Position numbers and translations under genes: made by a program
Assembly: GCA_026874595.1 (NCBI GenBank)
Contig: CM049306.1
Coordinates: 102,065,142 to 102,129,141 of the forward strand
Direction: 5' to 3'
From: Sipunculus nudus
Taxonomy: Eukaryota; Annelida; Sipuncula; Golfingiida; Sipunculidae
Length of the DNA: 64,000 nucleotides
Notes under the pieces: generated by a model
Databases searched by the model: none
What the model was told of the DNA's origin: nothing
The model's input: only the letters and a program-made list of their open reading frames with translations
Shown: positions 27,501 through 42,500 of the stretch, one piece after another
How positions within the stretch are numbered: position 1 is the first letter of the stretch
Layout: every line of letters begins with the position of its first letter

Positions 27501-30500
27501 TCAATCCACAATCTTGTTGAAGATGTTGGTCCTTTGACCTTGATCTTTTTAAAAGTGTGTCCTGTGACCTTGACCTTTGACCTCATGACCCCAAAATCAA
27601 TTCGGGTCTTGCTTTTCCAATGGGACATATACAAGTCAAGTTTGAAATCTATACATCAATAAAGCAGGAATTATCATGCAGAAACTAATTTTTGGACAGA
27701 TGGCTCCTGTGACCTTAACCTTTGACCTTGTAACCTCAAATTTGATAGGGTTCTTCCTCTCTTGGTAGGTGAACTATATGTGCAAGATGAAAGATCTGAG
27801 ATGAAATGTTTGGCTGAAAATGCATCCACAATCTTTTTAAAGATGTGTCCTGTGACCTTGACATTTGACCTCATGACCCCAAAATCAATTGGAGTCTTGC
27901 TTTTTCAATGGGACATATATAAGTCAAGTTTGAAATCAATACAACAATAAAAGCAGGAATTATCATCCAGAAACTAATTTTTGGACAGATAGCTCCTGTG
28001 GCCTTGACCTTTGGCCTTGTGACCCCAAAATTAAAATGGATCATCCACTATTGGCAAGTGAGCTATATATTCAAGATGGAAGACCTGGGATGAAAGTTTG
28101 GCTTAAAATGCATCCACAGTATCTTTTAAGATGCCAGTCCAGTGACCTTGACCTTTGACCTCATGACCCTAGAACCTATAGGGTTCTTACTTTAGTGGTG
28201 GGCCATACATGAGTCATGTTTGAAATCCATATGGCTATCAACACTGGAGATATCATAAGAGGTGTGTGATTTTCACCATATATGGCAATATTCAAGGTCA
28301 AGGCCACTCTCATAGGAAAGGTCATGACCCCAATTTAAATAAACATCATCCCATAACCCATACCTATGTATATGCATAATATAAAAGAAATCTGTCCATT
28401 AGTTTTTGACTTATAATGCTCACAGTACTGTAAGGTGGCAATTTGGGGGTATTAAACGGCACAAAAACAAGTAAAGAATAATAGGTGGTGCCACCAGTTT
28501 CTGGAACATGACAACCTTATCCATGATCTTCTATCAACTTGATTTTGGGATAAATCCATGCAAAATTTCTTGAGATATTAAAGAATTTGTGTGATTTTCC
28601 CACAAATTGGACATATTCAAGGTCAAGGACACTCTCCTAGTAAAGGTCATGACCTCATTTTAAATAGGCAGCGTCCTCTTACCCATATCTATACATATAC
28701 AAAGTTTGGTAAAGTTCCGTGAAATATTTTTTGGGTTATCGCACCAACAAGATTTATATGCGGCGGCAGGATCGGTATGAAAACATATAGTTTCCCCTGA
28801 CTTTGTCTGGGGATACAATTAGATCAGACATGCACATTGTGGCAGCTTCTTCTGTAAATAAAATCACTGGAAACATAGACATTGTAACCGCAGGAAAACC
28901 ACCAACTTAATATATCTGGTATTAAAAGAATAAATAATTCTTTTACTGTTTCCTTGAAGCAATTATATATTTATATATGACACATTTTTCATAATAATTT
29001 TAAAATATAATTCAAAGCTTGTTATGATGACTGCTAATAGTTTCTCCCTTTACCAAGTCCAATTAAATTTATAAATGATCACCAACACAGGTGATAATTG
29101 AAATTAAAAGCTCTCCCAGTGGCAAGCCAAAAAAGAAACAGAAACAGCTGATCTGGTACACACAAGTACAGATAGTACACTCACAGTCCTCACTGTACAA
29201 AGATACAGTGAAAATATATCGGATAAACACACTATAACCAGACTCAGTCTCACAATGAATTGCACTTTTACTTTTAACAAAATAACCATTTGAACCATAA
29301 GGATAAATTGGCAAAAGCTATTAGCTAAACACACGAACGTGAGCTCTGCTTATCTGATCATTATATCATTCATACACACAATCTCACATCACAGCCATCA
29401 TGGTATAATTTCAATATAGCTCATCTGAGGATGCATCTGGTAATTGAGGGGAATCTGCCAATCTCATTATCCCTACACACTAAGCCCTGAATTATGGACT
29501 ACTTTAATAAAACTTGTAATGTACTGGCCACTGGTGCTGCCCAAGGAAATGCTTTCAGATCTTAATACATTTAAAAATTTATTACATCAGGTTGGGCAGA
29601 GCTTATGAATGGTGTTCTGCACTGACCACCACCGACCACCTCCCAGGAACAAATGGGCCATTTGCATGTCTCACAGTACCTGATCAGACACATGAACTAG
29701 AGGCTGGTGAAACTAAGTGCTACAGTACGATACATTTATTCTGATGACTATAGCTAAGTGCAAGCATGGGTTAAAAGCAACACTGACACAGTGGGAAAAA
29801 TATGAAGCCTGTTGAAATGTGGCAAAATACACTGTCCACTTATCTATATCAGGTGTAAGTAGAACCTAAAAAGAAAACTCATACCCCATGAATTTATTCA
29901 TTTATTGAAGGTGCAGGTGTCTTGTTTATGAGTTTATATTTTAGCGTTACAGCATTCTAATAACAATTAAGTTTGGTTTAAATAGCTTGTATGTACAATT
30001 ACAACTGAAATCAGATAAATCATCTGAGTATTACCTGTGTGTTAGGATCGGACAAGCTAAATTACCTTAATTTTAAAACAATGGTCACATCTAGCAATTC
30101 AGAAAAGAGAAATGAAAGCCTAGATTTTCAACAGAAACATTAGCACTTGGCAGCATCTCTGTCCCAGCAGCACATGACAGTCACAAGATGGAAAAAATCA
30201 TAAAGGTGACAATAAGTATACATATTTATACCAGTAAGTGTTTTTAACAGGCCTCAACAAGCTGGTAGCCATCATCAGTCACTGCTAGCATGCTTGTTCA
30301 CCACTACGGAAATTATGGTAAACTTCCCATCATCTATCAGCTCTCATGATATATGTAAGTCTATTACATTTTATTGTTTCTCCTACCACTTCAATATCAA
30401 TAAATGCTGCTAATGAATTGCCAAAACTGAGTCAATAATTGATGTAAAAAGGATCCCAATTGCTAGCACTAATTGAGAAGTTATACTATGAAGCTATAGC

Positions 30501-33500
30501 TTTGAAACCAAGTGGAATAAATAATGAAAGTTAGCATAATGTCAGTCCACACCAACTTTAGCAACCATTTAAAAATATCACTAAACAATTAAACATGTTT
30601 ATAACCTTAGTGCAAGAAGAACTTTATTGTAGGACATACAAATACTGAGTTACTGTGAATTTGCTATTACAGTTCGCTTGACGTTCAGTGACAGTTCCAG
30701 CAAAACAAATTGAAGGAGTCTACTCTGATATCTGACATCTCATAACATAAGATAATCCTTTAAACCTCTTATAAAATAGGCCAGGAAATCCTGATCCCAC
30801 TGCAAACAAGCTGTTTGAATTGTTTACATCCATGAGTTTATAATATATGGGGGGCCCACTAAAATATTCCAAACACAATCAAAAAGGATGTCTGGTGGCA
30901 TGTCAGATGAGTTTTGAATAGGGCCTTTTGCAACTGGGGGCCTGTTCACTTCGGTACATATGCAACCTACCACCTAGATCACGTTTGTCAGGATTGACAC
31001 ATGTGAAGTGTTTACTAACAGCTTATGGATAAACAAGCTCATACACATGTCACATAGGTGTTAGAACTTTTCAAATCAGCAATAACCTCCAGTTCATTTA
31101 CAGTATTATATGTAGTGAGAGTAAGCCAAAACCCACATCACATAAATCTATAGTCAGGAGGCAGAACCCAAAAAAATAATTTTTGCTCAATTTTCTGATT
31201 ACCCCTAAACCATTATTTCAGCATCCCTGAGGGCAACATTTTCAGGTGTTTTTCATGGCGGCCATTTTGAAAACCAAGATGGCAGCCATGGTATCATTTT
31301 GAAGTTGTCAAATTTAAATTCCTTGACCCCAAAAATGGTTATAGCATGTTTAAGATATTGGCAAATTATTTTTAGTATGGCGGCCATTTTGAAATCCAAG
31401 ATGGCTGCCATACATCTAAATGCCAGGATGGAAACAGCTTTTTTCTTTTTCTCCACGTCTTAAATTAGTAAATTATACCTGTTTCCAAATTGTACTTAGA
31501 AAATTTAGCAAAATCACAAAATATGCATTGTATGCCATACTGCCACCTGACTACTACAGAAATCAAGAAAATTTGTGGAATTTATGTCCCCTGATTCTGC
31601 CTCTTGTTATTTTAGCTTCCCTTGATCTTCATGCTTACCTTCTGAATTTGTTTTAGATTTTATTTTTCCCTGAAGATATCTCCACATGTCATAGTGCCTG
31701 TGTTTTAGTTTTCATTGTCCCCTGAAGAAGTCTCCACGTCATAATTCTGATTGTGAATTGGGAACCAAAGGGTAAATTTGTTTTTGTTTTGGAGCTGGTG
31801 ATAATAAATTTTGAGACAGACACTCCAAAACCAATTCCAACCAAGCTATGCAAGAGAGCAATCTCTGACCCAAATTTGAATGAAATTGGATAATATTTAG
31901 GACAGTTATTGCACAGAAACGAAAACCTGACAGACAGAGGGACAAGCAGACAAACACAGGGACAGACAGACAAACCCAAATCAATGTCCCCCCTTCCGCG
32001 GAAGTTGGGACAATAAAATAGATAAATAGATGGCTTTAATAACTTTGTAATCTGATAATATAAGAGTTTAGAAAAATGAAGCACGGTTTTTTTACCTTCA
32101 AAAGAATGATTTACTGTATTGTCTGTACTTAATATGCCGTACTCATTGGATCTCAAAGTGTGATAAATACATGTAATCTGGTAGCCCATAAGAATGGATT
32201 CCTCAATTGCTTTTTTTAGTGACTGGCACAATGTGAAGTCCATAGATTGCCCCTGCAATTAACTATGATTTTAACACTCCATACACAACTGTGCGATTTA
32301 ACAATTGATTAATGTTAAGTACATCTACATGTAATGCTTATTTGACCATTAAAACACATTACTGTCCTATTCACAGCAATATTTTGCACTCAGGAAGTGA
32401 AAGCATGAACATATCAGTACACAGACCTGATGCATTATACAGGACTGTCAACAAATGTAAGATGTCTACTTGGCTGTTTATTCTTCAATTCTCTCTCAAC
32501 AAATACATCAGTTATTGATGTTACAGGTACTTCATGCTTTCCAGAATGGTTATTTTGGATTACAGGCCTTTCAACATATCATTTCGTGCTATTATTCCAA
32601 TTATCTCTTTGGTGGGCCAGCTACACAACAGACTAAGAAAACTGATGCATCCCCATCAGCAGCTGGTAATCTGTAAGTACTTCACAAGTATTTTAATATC
32701 CATTAATGAAATGTTTGATTTTTAAGCCTTAACATGTAGAACCATATTTCCTTAACATTTTGAATATAACAAACTGCTATCATAGCTGTACAGCATCGAT
32801 TACGTCTTATTAAAGGTACATCTCCAGGACATATACTGAACTTATACATCTTCAAAACAAGCTATTGACAAAACTGGATTTCTAAAGCAATGTTATACTA
32901 ACCATGAAAAATAAAATGATATTGGAAAATCATGAAATATTAGAAGACTGTCAATTCACAGCAGATCTGAGCCAGGAGTGTTTGAATTAAATGACACTGA
33001 CCTTGTGTTCTTGTTTTTTTTTTTTTTTGGGGGGGGGGGAGGGGAACTGTTCAAAACAAGTGGATGTGACAATTTGGTAAGATAGTAGCTCACAGGTGAA
33101 CTTAATATATATTACGTAATATAGATTACCACACTCACAAATTGACTATGCATGCATATCAAGTCTCCTGATAAATATGAATCAAACTCTAGGTCCCTGA
33201 CTTGTCCCTTATTCTAGGTCCCTGACTTGTCCCTTATTAAATGAGCTTACAGATCTCAAAACAGGAATGAGAAAAAAAAAAAACAGCCAACACAGAAGGT
33301 TTATAAAACTATTTATCATTTTGGTTTAACATCATCAAGTGCAGGTCTTTCTTAGCTGCAGACACCCATTTGTAGCTAGAAATAATGTGTCCTGCTGCCC
33401 TGCATATTTTATTGTGAAGATCAATAAGTTGACAGCTGTGCTGTTAGTTTATAAATGGTCTGCCAGCCAAGGTCTAGCTCTGAAGATGGCAAGTCCATCA

Positions 33501-36500
33501 CCGTTGCTATTTTGATCAATCACATCTTTATCAACCATGTCTTAAATTACCAAATTCATCATACTAAAGAAAATCTACATTATTTAAAAAAAGGCCAATG
33601 AACATCAGAAAATAAAATAAATATTTGATTAGAGTAAATACATATCCAATATGATACATGACAAAAACTAGTTTTGGTGTGTATGAGAATGTGTGATGAT
33701 GGCAATATTACTTACATATTTAACATGGTAATGAAAAACAAATTAACATTGTTCATGAGCATTTAATCTGTAGTATTAACTATAAAGTCAACAGTTATAT
33801 TGGTAATGATCAAGTGTTTGACATTAAAATGTTAAATTTTCAACTCAGGCACTGAGCTATGTTAAACCTGGGAGCACAGCTGCTAACTGCTCCTGGGGCA
33901 GGACTTTGTCGCAATTCACAGCACTACCATAAAGATGGCCACTAATGAAATCCTTGGTGTTATCCCCACTCGTAAATCCTTATTACCAGGCCGTTCTGGA
34001 TTACCAGTGGCTAACAGAATGAAAATACAGTGTATACATCACCTTAATTGTCACATAAAACCTCCTAGATGGAGAGGAAAGATTTCCTGCCAATTAAAAA
34101 TTCCTGATTTCTATTTCCTGTACATACTCTTTAATCTGTCTGGGGCTTATTCTTTGCATAAATTGACTTAAGGCCACACACAAAAAAATAACTGTTTTTC
34201 AGAATCACCTTTACCATTTTTTTATGGATCATAGTTTTTTTTTAGTGGAAATACACCAGGTCATCAGTATAAATGTTAAAATTGTTGCTGTTCGGTAAGT
34301 AAATCCTTTACAATTTATTTTTTGTTGCCTTATCCTTGCTTTATAACAAAAGTTCTATTTAATTAGTGTCCTTGGTAATTGGGGCAATATGGATTAACTT
34401 CAATGTGTTCTGTATTGATACTAACACAGACTTGGCTTTTGACCTCGAAATTGCAACCTTTTGTTATATGCAGAAATAAACAGGCCTAGGCATGCATCTT
34501 TAAGAGAGTATTACAAATTGATCAGATGCCACGACAGATGACTGCTCGTTAAACCATGTAATTTGTAGCATAAATCATGAGGCTAAAACGGAAATTAGTT
34601 CCTGTCAGCCAGCCGACAACAAGCATGCTGTGAGGCATACACATTGTAATACTGTTTTAATGACTACAGGTTGACCACAATAGCTAAGTCTTGCTAATAT
34701 GAGTCATATGGCTGAAAATAAAAAGACCATATCCCTGACAGTATTTTATTACATGTAGATGTTAACTCTGAGCCATCAGTTTTTGAAGTAGATTAATTTG
34801 AACTTAATCTCCCAGTGCTCAAGGGGCAGTAAAACTTGTCAGAAGACATGATGTTCCTTCCATTTTCCCAGAATGTCAGTTTAATATGATACCAATGGAT
34901 GAATCTTTCAGATCAGTTTCCTCTTTCCAGGGAAGTTATTGATTCAATGGGAAAACAGAAAGAAAACTGGACTGTGTGAAAGATAAATTTTCCTGAAATG
35001 TGGGTTGAATGAATTAGATTATATTTAATCTACTGTCTACGTCTGGCAACACAGATGGCATGGACCTGCATACCTAAAGTCAAACAGGATTCTGTGGGGA
35101 ATAAATTTCATTATCATTTACAACTATAATGGTGTTACCAATTATGAACACCATCACCATAAGATTGTATGCACTGTAATAAATTTTAAGCCAACATTTT
35201 AAGCAGTATTGGTAATATTTTTTTTATTGTGATATCAAGACACACATTTTATAGGTATCTTCAAATGGCCCTGTATCAATATATGATCTTCAGAGTGGGG
35301 TCCAATATTTAATGATAGCCGCTCAGTTCAATATAAAGCAGGTGTTCAACAAGTGGGTGCCTGCTGAAATTTTGTCATTACTGTTAAATATAAGATAAAT
35401 TTAATAACAGTTTGACACTGAATCTGATGAAGGACAAAAGGCCTTATATGAGATGAAAAACCTCAAAGACAAAGCCAGAATTTATTTCTTACAAACTTCA
35501 AGTTCTGGTCCTGAGGAATCTTGTGGCCAAATACTATGACATCCATCATGGCTTTCCAGCCTCACTATGATAGAAACATTTCCTAAGAGTTTGTATGGCA
35601 CTAAATAACCAATCTGCAGCTTTTTAATGTAGTAGTTTCAGCATGTGACAGGTGATCGGGACCTGTGTCAATGGGTCTGAGATGATGTAATAAGTAGACT
35701 GTTCTGTCATATATCAATTTTTTAGCATTACTAAAATATAAGTATCAGTTTGGTTTCATTGTAGTTTATTTTGTTTAAGTTTTGCCATAAAGCTTGAAAA
35801 TTCTGATAAAAAATAATGGAAAATTTACATATGAAAAGTTCAATTATCTTAATTTAACCTTCAGTGATGCAAAGTAAAATGGTAGAAGCAGAATTATATA
35901 CAAATGACATTTATAACTCAATGATGCTGATATACAGCATCTGTAAATGAAACTGTTTTAACTGTGATGTAAATTACCGGAAAATATAAGGTATTAAGTT
36001 TACAAATGAGCCAACTTAAAAGAAACAGGGACCGACCTGATGATGGAGGATGGCAAACCAGAGTCATTATTGGTATGACAGCCCGAGGATGTTAAGAATT
36101 CATGAACGCAGTGCTGAGGTAGCCATCAAGTGCTTTTACCTGGCTGTTGAAGCATTCCATTAAAAGCAGCACAGTTGATTAATCAGCATACTTATGGACC
36201 TAGGTCATGATTAAACAGACCAACTGGAGCCTTCTATTTGAATTTTTAATCAATTACATTTAATTATATGACCTTGCTTGCCATCCTGGCAAAAGTAACT
36301 TCTAAATGATGTTCTTTTTGTAGAATGCCTTCCAGCATCTGTAATTAACAAGTGCTCTATGTGTAATACTGTACTTGCTGATCATTCCACAGATTGTCTT
36401 TATGCATATTTTACTTTGAATGAACACTTTTTAGCTTGAAAAAAAATTCAATTTAAATGCAGCTACGTATTAAAGTGCTGTTTGAATTTGATTGAGAGAC

Positions 36501-39500
36501 TCAGAATCAGTCAGATAGGTCATGGCTCATGGCATATGAAAAAGCTAAAATACTTTAACATTTAGTCTAACAAAAGATAAACACTGACCTCAGATCTTAA
36601 CAAAGATTTCATATTAGTGGATTTATCAGTATCTGTAATTTCGAAATTCAAGTATATAATGTCAAAACAATCGCAAAATTTGTTTTTTGCGAGGTGTGCC
36701 TTCTGGCATAAGGGGGGGGGGGGGGTTATAACTTACCAAAGAAGAACCAATGCAGTGACCTTGGTTGTGTGGCATTCATAGCTGGCAGTATCCCCGAAAC
36801 ACACAAAGTATCCCAGGCTTAAAGGTTAAGCTTAATTATTTAAATAATAAATTAACCACTTATATTGTCAAATGGACCATATAAAAATGTTCAACTGATC
36901 ATGATTATTTTTCAGCAAAACTGAAACACCACATTGGCAAAACAAGGGACCCATGGGTCATGGCGCTCAGCTGTTATATATGATAAAAAATATGATTTAG
37001 TAAAGAGGCACATGCTTGTTTTGTGTGGTAATAAATATAAGCTTTATTATGAGTTGTTGGTGTTTAGCTTATGTATGATTTTGATAGTATCTTTGGAGAC
37101 AGGGAATAGGATTGATTTCATTTATTTTATTAACAAATGAAGTGCTATTGTCACACAGATTTTGACTTGGCCATATAACTTATAAGCAGCACATATTTAT
37201 TAAAATTTAATAACAAATATTGTGCCAATATAATTTTTATAAAAAAAGAATAATATGAAAATCAACAGTTTTTTTAAAATAAAATATAACTGAAATGATT
37301 ATTGAAATAATATTATAGAATGTATTCATGAATGCATTCATGAATACATTTTGAAAGTATCTGCACTGGTATTCAAATACTTTCATTTTTACCTGAATTC
37401 CCATTCTTATGCAATAAAATTTTTTAATGCAGTATATACTCATATTCGTATTCAAATACATTTGCACCATGTCTAGTATTTATTCAGTTTTAGCCAAACA
37501 AAGATGTTGAGAATCCAGAATATACAAAATTCACAAATTTAAATAATGATCATAAGTACCTGGTCTTATGGCTTTTATTTATATTAAAAAAAAATAAATG
37601 TAATATATTCACTTTGGACTACTTTCACATCAATCTACACACTAGACACAGTAGGAATCTTGATTAATATTATCAACTGCATCTTTGTCTATCATTAATT
37701 TCCTTCATATGATCCCTAATGATTAGTAATGAAAAATATGATTTATTTTTTTATCATTAAAATTTCACTGAAAATACCATAGGTGACTGCATGGTTTTTT
37801 TTGGAATATCATTGACATTGACATTCTATCCATCCATACAAGATTCTTACATCATCAGTAACTGCAAGTTAATTTTCTGTTACTCATCAACTAACAAATT
37901 CCTTTTCTAATATTTTTTCTTTAATTTGTTATAAAAAACCATTACAAAATTATTAATTTATTGTTTATTGTTATGTTGTTTTTCAAAACAACTACTAGAC
38001 AAATTGGGTTGGACACCTGGATCAACTGTGGATGGGCATTAGCTGCCTGGCTGCCCCAGTGTATGCTTCGCTCAAGCATGCATAATCTGATGAAAGGTCA
38101 ACAAGGTCAACATACAGGTGACTGAAGAGGGGCTGGATTAAGCCTGGGTCTGACATGGTCTCATATAAACATTAATAAAAGCTACAATATTTGGATAATT
38201 TCTTTCAGCTTTCTAAACTACAAAGATGAAATCCTTATGAGTGCATGATATGAAAATTATATCAACAGTGCTCTCAGGAAACAAACGTGCCATGGTCAAA
38301 GTTGGGCAAAATTTAAGGTACTAATTTTATATTTATACTAATAACTAATTTTTGGTATTCAATTGAATCTTGATTAAATAATGTTACATCCCTGACAAAA
38401 AATCTCTAGCTTCAGCAAGCCCCTTGTTAAGGGAGTAAATATATTTCTTGATTTTTTACAAAGTGCATTATGTTTGGGCCCATAACTTAAAACAATTACG
38501 CAATACTGACATCATTTCTGGCATGTGCACAGAGAATGTATAGATAAACATGTATATTATATATGATTAAAGTCAGATCAGTGGTTTTGATATTAGGCAG
38601 TATTGAAGTGTAACAATGGGTTTTTAATTGAAAAATGAAGTTTTTCATTAATATCTCAAAGGTATTAAGTCCTAGTGACCAAATTCTTGGCATGGTAGGG
38701 GATTTTAGAGACATCTAATTGTATGCCAAATTTTAGGAACTGAGAGCTTAAGCTGGGGAGCTGAGCTCTTGCAAACTGCATAACACTAGCCTGATGTAAA
38801 CAATATGTTACATGGTGCTTGAAAACTTGAATAAAATCTACAGTTTTTGATCAACTGGTTTCAAATTATTGGTGTTAACAGACAAAATGCTAACAAAAAC
38901 ATGCTGAGAAAATTAAATCCACAGTACTTACAGGAAAAAAATGTGCCAAGGTCAAAGTTAGGCAAAATTTAAGGTACCAATTTTTTATTTTTGTTAATAT
39001 TTTAAAAAATTTAAAAGATTTTGATCTAATTTTGGGTATACAATTTAATTTTGATTAATTAAATTTTTATTACTTGAAAAAAAGTCCATTGCTTTAACAA
39101 GTTTTGTGTTGAGTGATCAAATATCTTTCCTGATTTTTTACAAAATGCATTATGTTCTGGCCCATAACTTTCTTAAATTATATAGTACAGACATAATTTC
39201 AGGGATGTACATAGGAACTATATAGAAGAATATTAATGGTAAATATGAGGAAAACCAGATGAGTGGTTTTGATATTAGGCAGCCCTGAATAGTGAAAATA
39301 GGTTTTTAATAAAAAATTGAGGTTTTTCCTTAATTTCTCAAAGGAACAAAGTCGCAAAGACCCAGTTTTCGGCTTGGTAAGAGATCGTGGGGACATCTAA
39401 CACTATGCTGAATTTTGGATTCCTAGGTCTTACGGTTTCAAAACGTGGCACATCTACGGACGGACGGACGGACATATGGACAGACAGACGGACGGACGAC

Positions 39501-42500
39501 GGACAATGGACCACGACTATAGCTCAAATGACTTATAGTCAGCTGAGCTAATAAAATCTACAGTTTTTGATCAACTGGTTTCAAATTTTTGGTGGTAACA
39601 GACAAAATGCTAACAAAAACATGCTGTGAAAATTAAATCCACAGTTCTTACAGGAAAAAAATGTGCCATGGTCAAATTTGGACAAAATTTAAGGTATCAA
39701 TTTTATATCTTTGCCAACATTTAAAAAAATTTAACAGATTTTGATCTAATTTTTGGTATACAATTAAATTTTATTCAATTAAAGTTGTATTACTGAAAAA
39801 AAGTCCCTACCTTTAACACTTTTGGTCTTAAATGACCAAATATCTTTCCTGATGTTTTTACAAAGTCCATTATGTTCGGGCCCATAACTTTTTTAAATTT
39901 AGTAAAACTGACTTAATTTCTGGCATGTACATAGGAACTATATAGAGGAATATTTATGGTAAATATGAAGAAAACCAGATGAGTGGTTTTGATATTAGCC
40001 AGTCCTGAAGTGTGAAAATAGATTTCTAATAAAAATTTGAGGTTTTTCCTTAATATCTCGAAGGAACAAAGTCCTATTGACCCAATTTTCGGCATGGTAG
40101 GAGATTTTTGGGACATCTAACTGTATGGCAAATTTCAGAATCGTAGGTCTAATGGTGTCGAAACGTGCCAGTCTTACAGATGGACATCCGGACAGACGGA
40201 TGGATGGACGGCACGACGGACAGACAAACAGACGGACGGAGGACGGACAATGGACCATGACTATAGCTGAGATGACTTATAGTCAGCTGAGCTAAAAAAT
40301 CTCCCCATAGGAAATATATTTGTACTCGACATGCAGTTATACTAAATCTCAGATGTCTGCATCTCCTTGCACAAAACCTCTTGGATAATATAAAAGAATG
40401 CTGTTAAAGATCACATATATTCAACTGTCGTACTGCTAGTGATTTTTTTCTCCAAGCAGCCATGACATACATGATCCATCAAACTGCAACAGTGCAGCAA
40501 TGGGGTTGCTAGGCAACACATCCATCAGATGACCATGAAGCAATACTGAGGAGACTTGCATTGGGTTATAAGATGGATTTATCTTAACTCCCAGCAGAAA
40601 CATGCAACACTACCCTGTTAGGCTTAATACCATGCAGCTTCGTTAGGACAAACCTCCTGTATGAAATACACCATGCACAAATTGAGAAACAACCCATACA
40701 GACTGGTCAATTACAGTTGTATGGGTTCTATATCAGCATACATTTACAAGACTGCTGGTATCAGAACCATATTGTCTTACACAGACATTACTCATAACCA
40801 TCAATTACAGCTATAAGGCTTCATGTCCCGAGAAGGAAGCTGGTACAAGCAAAGCTAAGGGTCAAAACCTCTCTCTGTCTACCTGACCAAGACATCAGAC
40901 CTGAAAGGGTAGAAACCTGTTGAGAGGTGGATTCATGGGGGGGGGGGGGCTTGATCATTATTGCTCCATTACATCCTAAAATTGCAAAAGTTGCTGCACC
41001 ATGTGAGGTGGATACCCCTGTCCCATAACCTCCCTATCTGAACCCCCCTTCCCCTTTCTTAAATCCTCTATTTGCCACTGTTTTGGACTTAAGTACTTGA
41101 TAGCCAATAACTGACTAAGACATGAAATATTTGTTGCCAGATGATTCTTTTTAATATATTCAAAAGCTAAACTATTCCTGAATAGAATTATGATGTATTT
41201 ATGCCAAGATAATTCCCATATATTATACGCATACATTAAAATTAAACAACCTTAGACCTATACTTAACGAGTAAAGCAGGAAGAAATTTCAGTTTTAAAG
41301 ATATGCCATAAAATGGTATGCATCTCTTAATTTAATCTGTTAGACAGGCGCAGGCCTATAAATCAATTACTACTTCAATACCACATGGATATGTTTAACA
41401 TGACCACTCCACACCTGGTTTCAATCACCAAGACTGAATAAGACTATGCTCACATTACTACTGGGCACCTTTCGAAATAATGCAGTATCAAAATGAACTA
41501 AGTACAGTTCAAATTTCGTTTTCCAAAAGCAATTGTTAGAATTAATTTTACTTTCAAACAGCTGTATATTTTCGCCAACAACATTTATGCTTCTAAGAAA
41601 CTTTACATGAAATCTTATTTCCTAAATGAGCCATGTACTTGCACAATATTGTATTATTGAGGCAGTTTGAGACCAACTGAATTAAGACATAAAAAAAAAA
41701 AAATTTAAAGATTAAAAAAAAAATTGGCTTTTCATAATGGTGTTGGTTTTGAGAGAAGAAAAAAAAATACTAATTCTAAAATCATATGACACTACATGAC
41801 AACTAGAATACGGGTAGTCGACAAGCGACTACGTGTATCCGCCGAAATCAGAGTGGGATGGGTGAAGTGAGGCATGGATTGAGTAACAAGGGGAAATAGA
41901 GTGAGGTGTGTTGAATATTAGCATGGATGTCTGCAGCCGAAATGTGTATGTAGGTTGTGCCACCTACCACAAAATCCAGAAAGCTATCAAATTGTATACA
42001 AATGCAAAAAGTCAAACCACTGCCGAGATATGAGTAATTCTATCCCACGGCAGACAAACAGACGGACCCTTTGCAAAAATGGTTGCAGGTGGCGCCACCA
42101 GTTTTGCATATGATGAAGAGCTATGTGAGATCTATACACTTGCAAAATTTTGGCCCAATCAGCCAAACTATTCCCCAGATATGAGCTTGAATGTCTGCAG
42201 CATAAATGTGAATGTAGGTGGCACCACCTGTCATAAAATCAAGAAAGCTATCCAAGATGTATAAACCTGCAAACTTTTAGGCAGATAAGTCAAATTAGTG
42301 CAGAGATATGAGTGATTTTATCCCATGGCAGACAAACAGACGGACGCTGTGCAAAAATGGTTGCAGGTGGCGCCACCAGTTTTGTGTATGATAAAGAGCT
42401 ATGTGAGATCTATACACATGCAAAATTTTGGCCCAATAGGTCAAACGGTTCCCGAGATATAAGCCTGGATGTCTGCAGCCTAAACATTAATGTAGGTGGC

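Noticed and set aside
31689-32258. 189-codon minus-strand frame as a gene
   Set aside because: Most of it is antisense to the family-D repeat, which is present again at 62040; no recognisable domain.
40297-41802. Possible gene at 40976-41236 (minus, 86 codons)
   Set aside because: Low-complexity, no domain, no splice or start support.
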